Positions 47,783 to 47,889 of a stretch of DNA of 47,889 bases are shown piece by piece. Position 1 is the first letter of the stretch. Every line of letters starts with the position of its first letter. The translations under genes and the position numbers were made by a program. Source of the DNA: Puniceicoccales bacterium (GTDB lineage Bacteria; Verrucomicrobiota; Verrucomicrobiia; Opitutales; UBA953); the NCBI GenBank assembly GCA_031285745.1, contig JAITVQ010000286.1, positions 1 through 47,889 on the forward strand. The letters run 5' to 3'. The notes under the pieces are model-generated. The model searched no databases, was not told the DNA's origin, and saw nothing but the letters and a program-made list of their open reading frames with translations.

Positions 47783-47889
47783 TCCTGTAAATAATTGGAC
47801 GTGATAATGGCGTCGCTAAGAGAGAGGTAAGCATGGTTTCGCCAGAAGCGTTTCAGGTTGGCCCAGAGTTGTTCGATCGGGTTGAGGTG
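47779..47889 (-). mobile_element. IS630-family transposase C-terminus (5' part beyond window)
   Basis: Minus-strand reading HLNPIEQLWANLKRFWRNHAYLSLSDAIITSNYLQD*. Confidence 0.85.

Overview
This 47.9-kb window looks like a bacterial chromosome, possibly Verrucomicrobia/PVC-like; that assignment is an inference from gene content and style only. Housekeeping genes recognised by motif: parA (partial), pabB-pabC, trmB, pyk, cmk, plsC-like, dnaN, pssA, ccsA/hemX-like and hemA, an NtrC-type regulator, tRNA-Gly(GCC), tRNA-Glu(UUC), a sulfatase, a lysA-like decarboxylase next to a PLP enzyme, mnmE, mnmG, and a PhoB/PhoR-like pair. The accessory content holds most of the interest. (i) There are three tandem arrays of alternating ~21-bp palindromes with a 41-43 bp period (about 1.79-2.06 kb, 30.03-30.32 kb and 42.86-43.21 kb). 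The first two belong to one sequence family; the third has the same architecture but different sequence. (ii) Four tandem paralogs (11086-17125, minus) encode a membrane-anchored family I cannot name, and one copy is broken by an internal deletion/frameshift. (iii) An Abi_2 (AbiD/AbiF-like, HEPN-type) gene lies between mnmE and mnmG and has a 4-bp ATGA overlap with mnmG. (iv) Two HAF-repeat proteins lie in tandem. (v) An IS630-like transposase end truncates an Fsr-like MFS gene at the right edge, and a second IS630-like remnant follows mnmG. (vi) There are several MITE/REP-like inverted repeats and two small membrane-protein ORFs absent from the supplied ORF track. Everything was read by eye; no homology search or folding computation was run.
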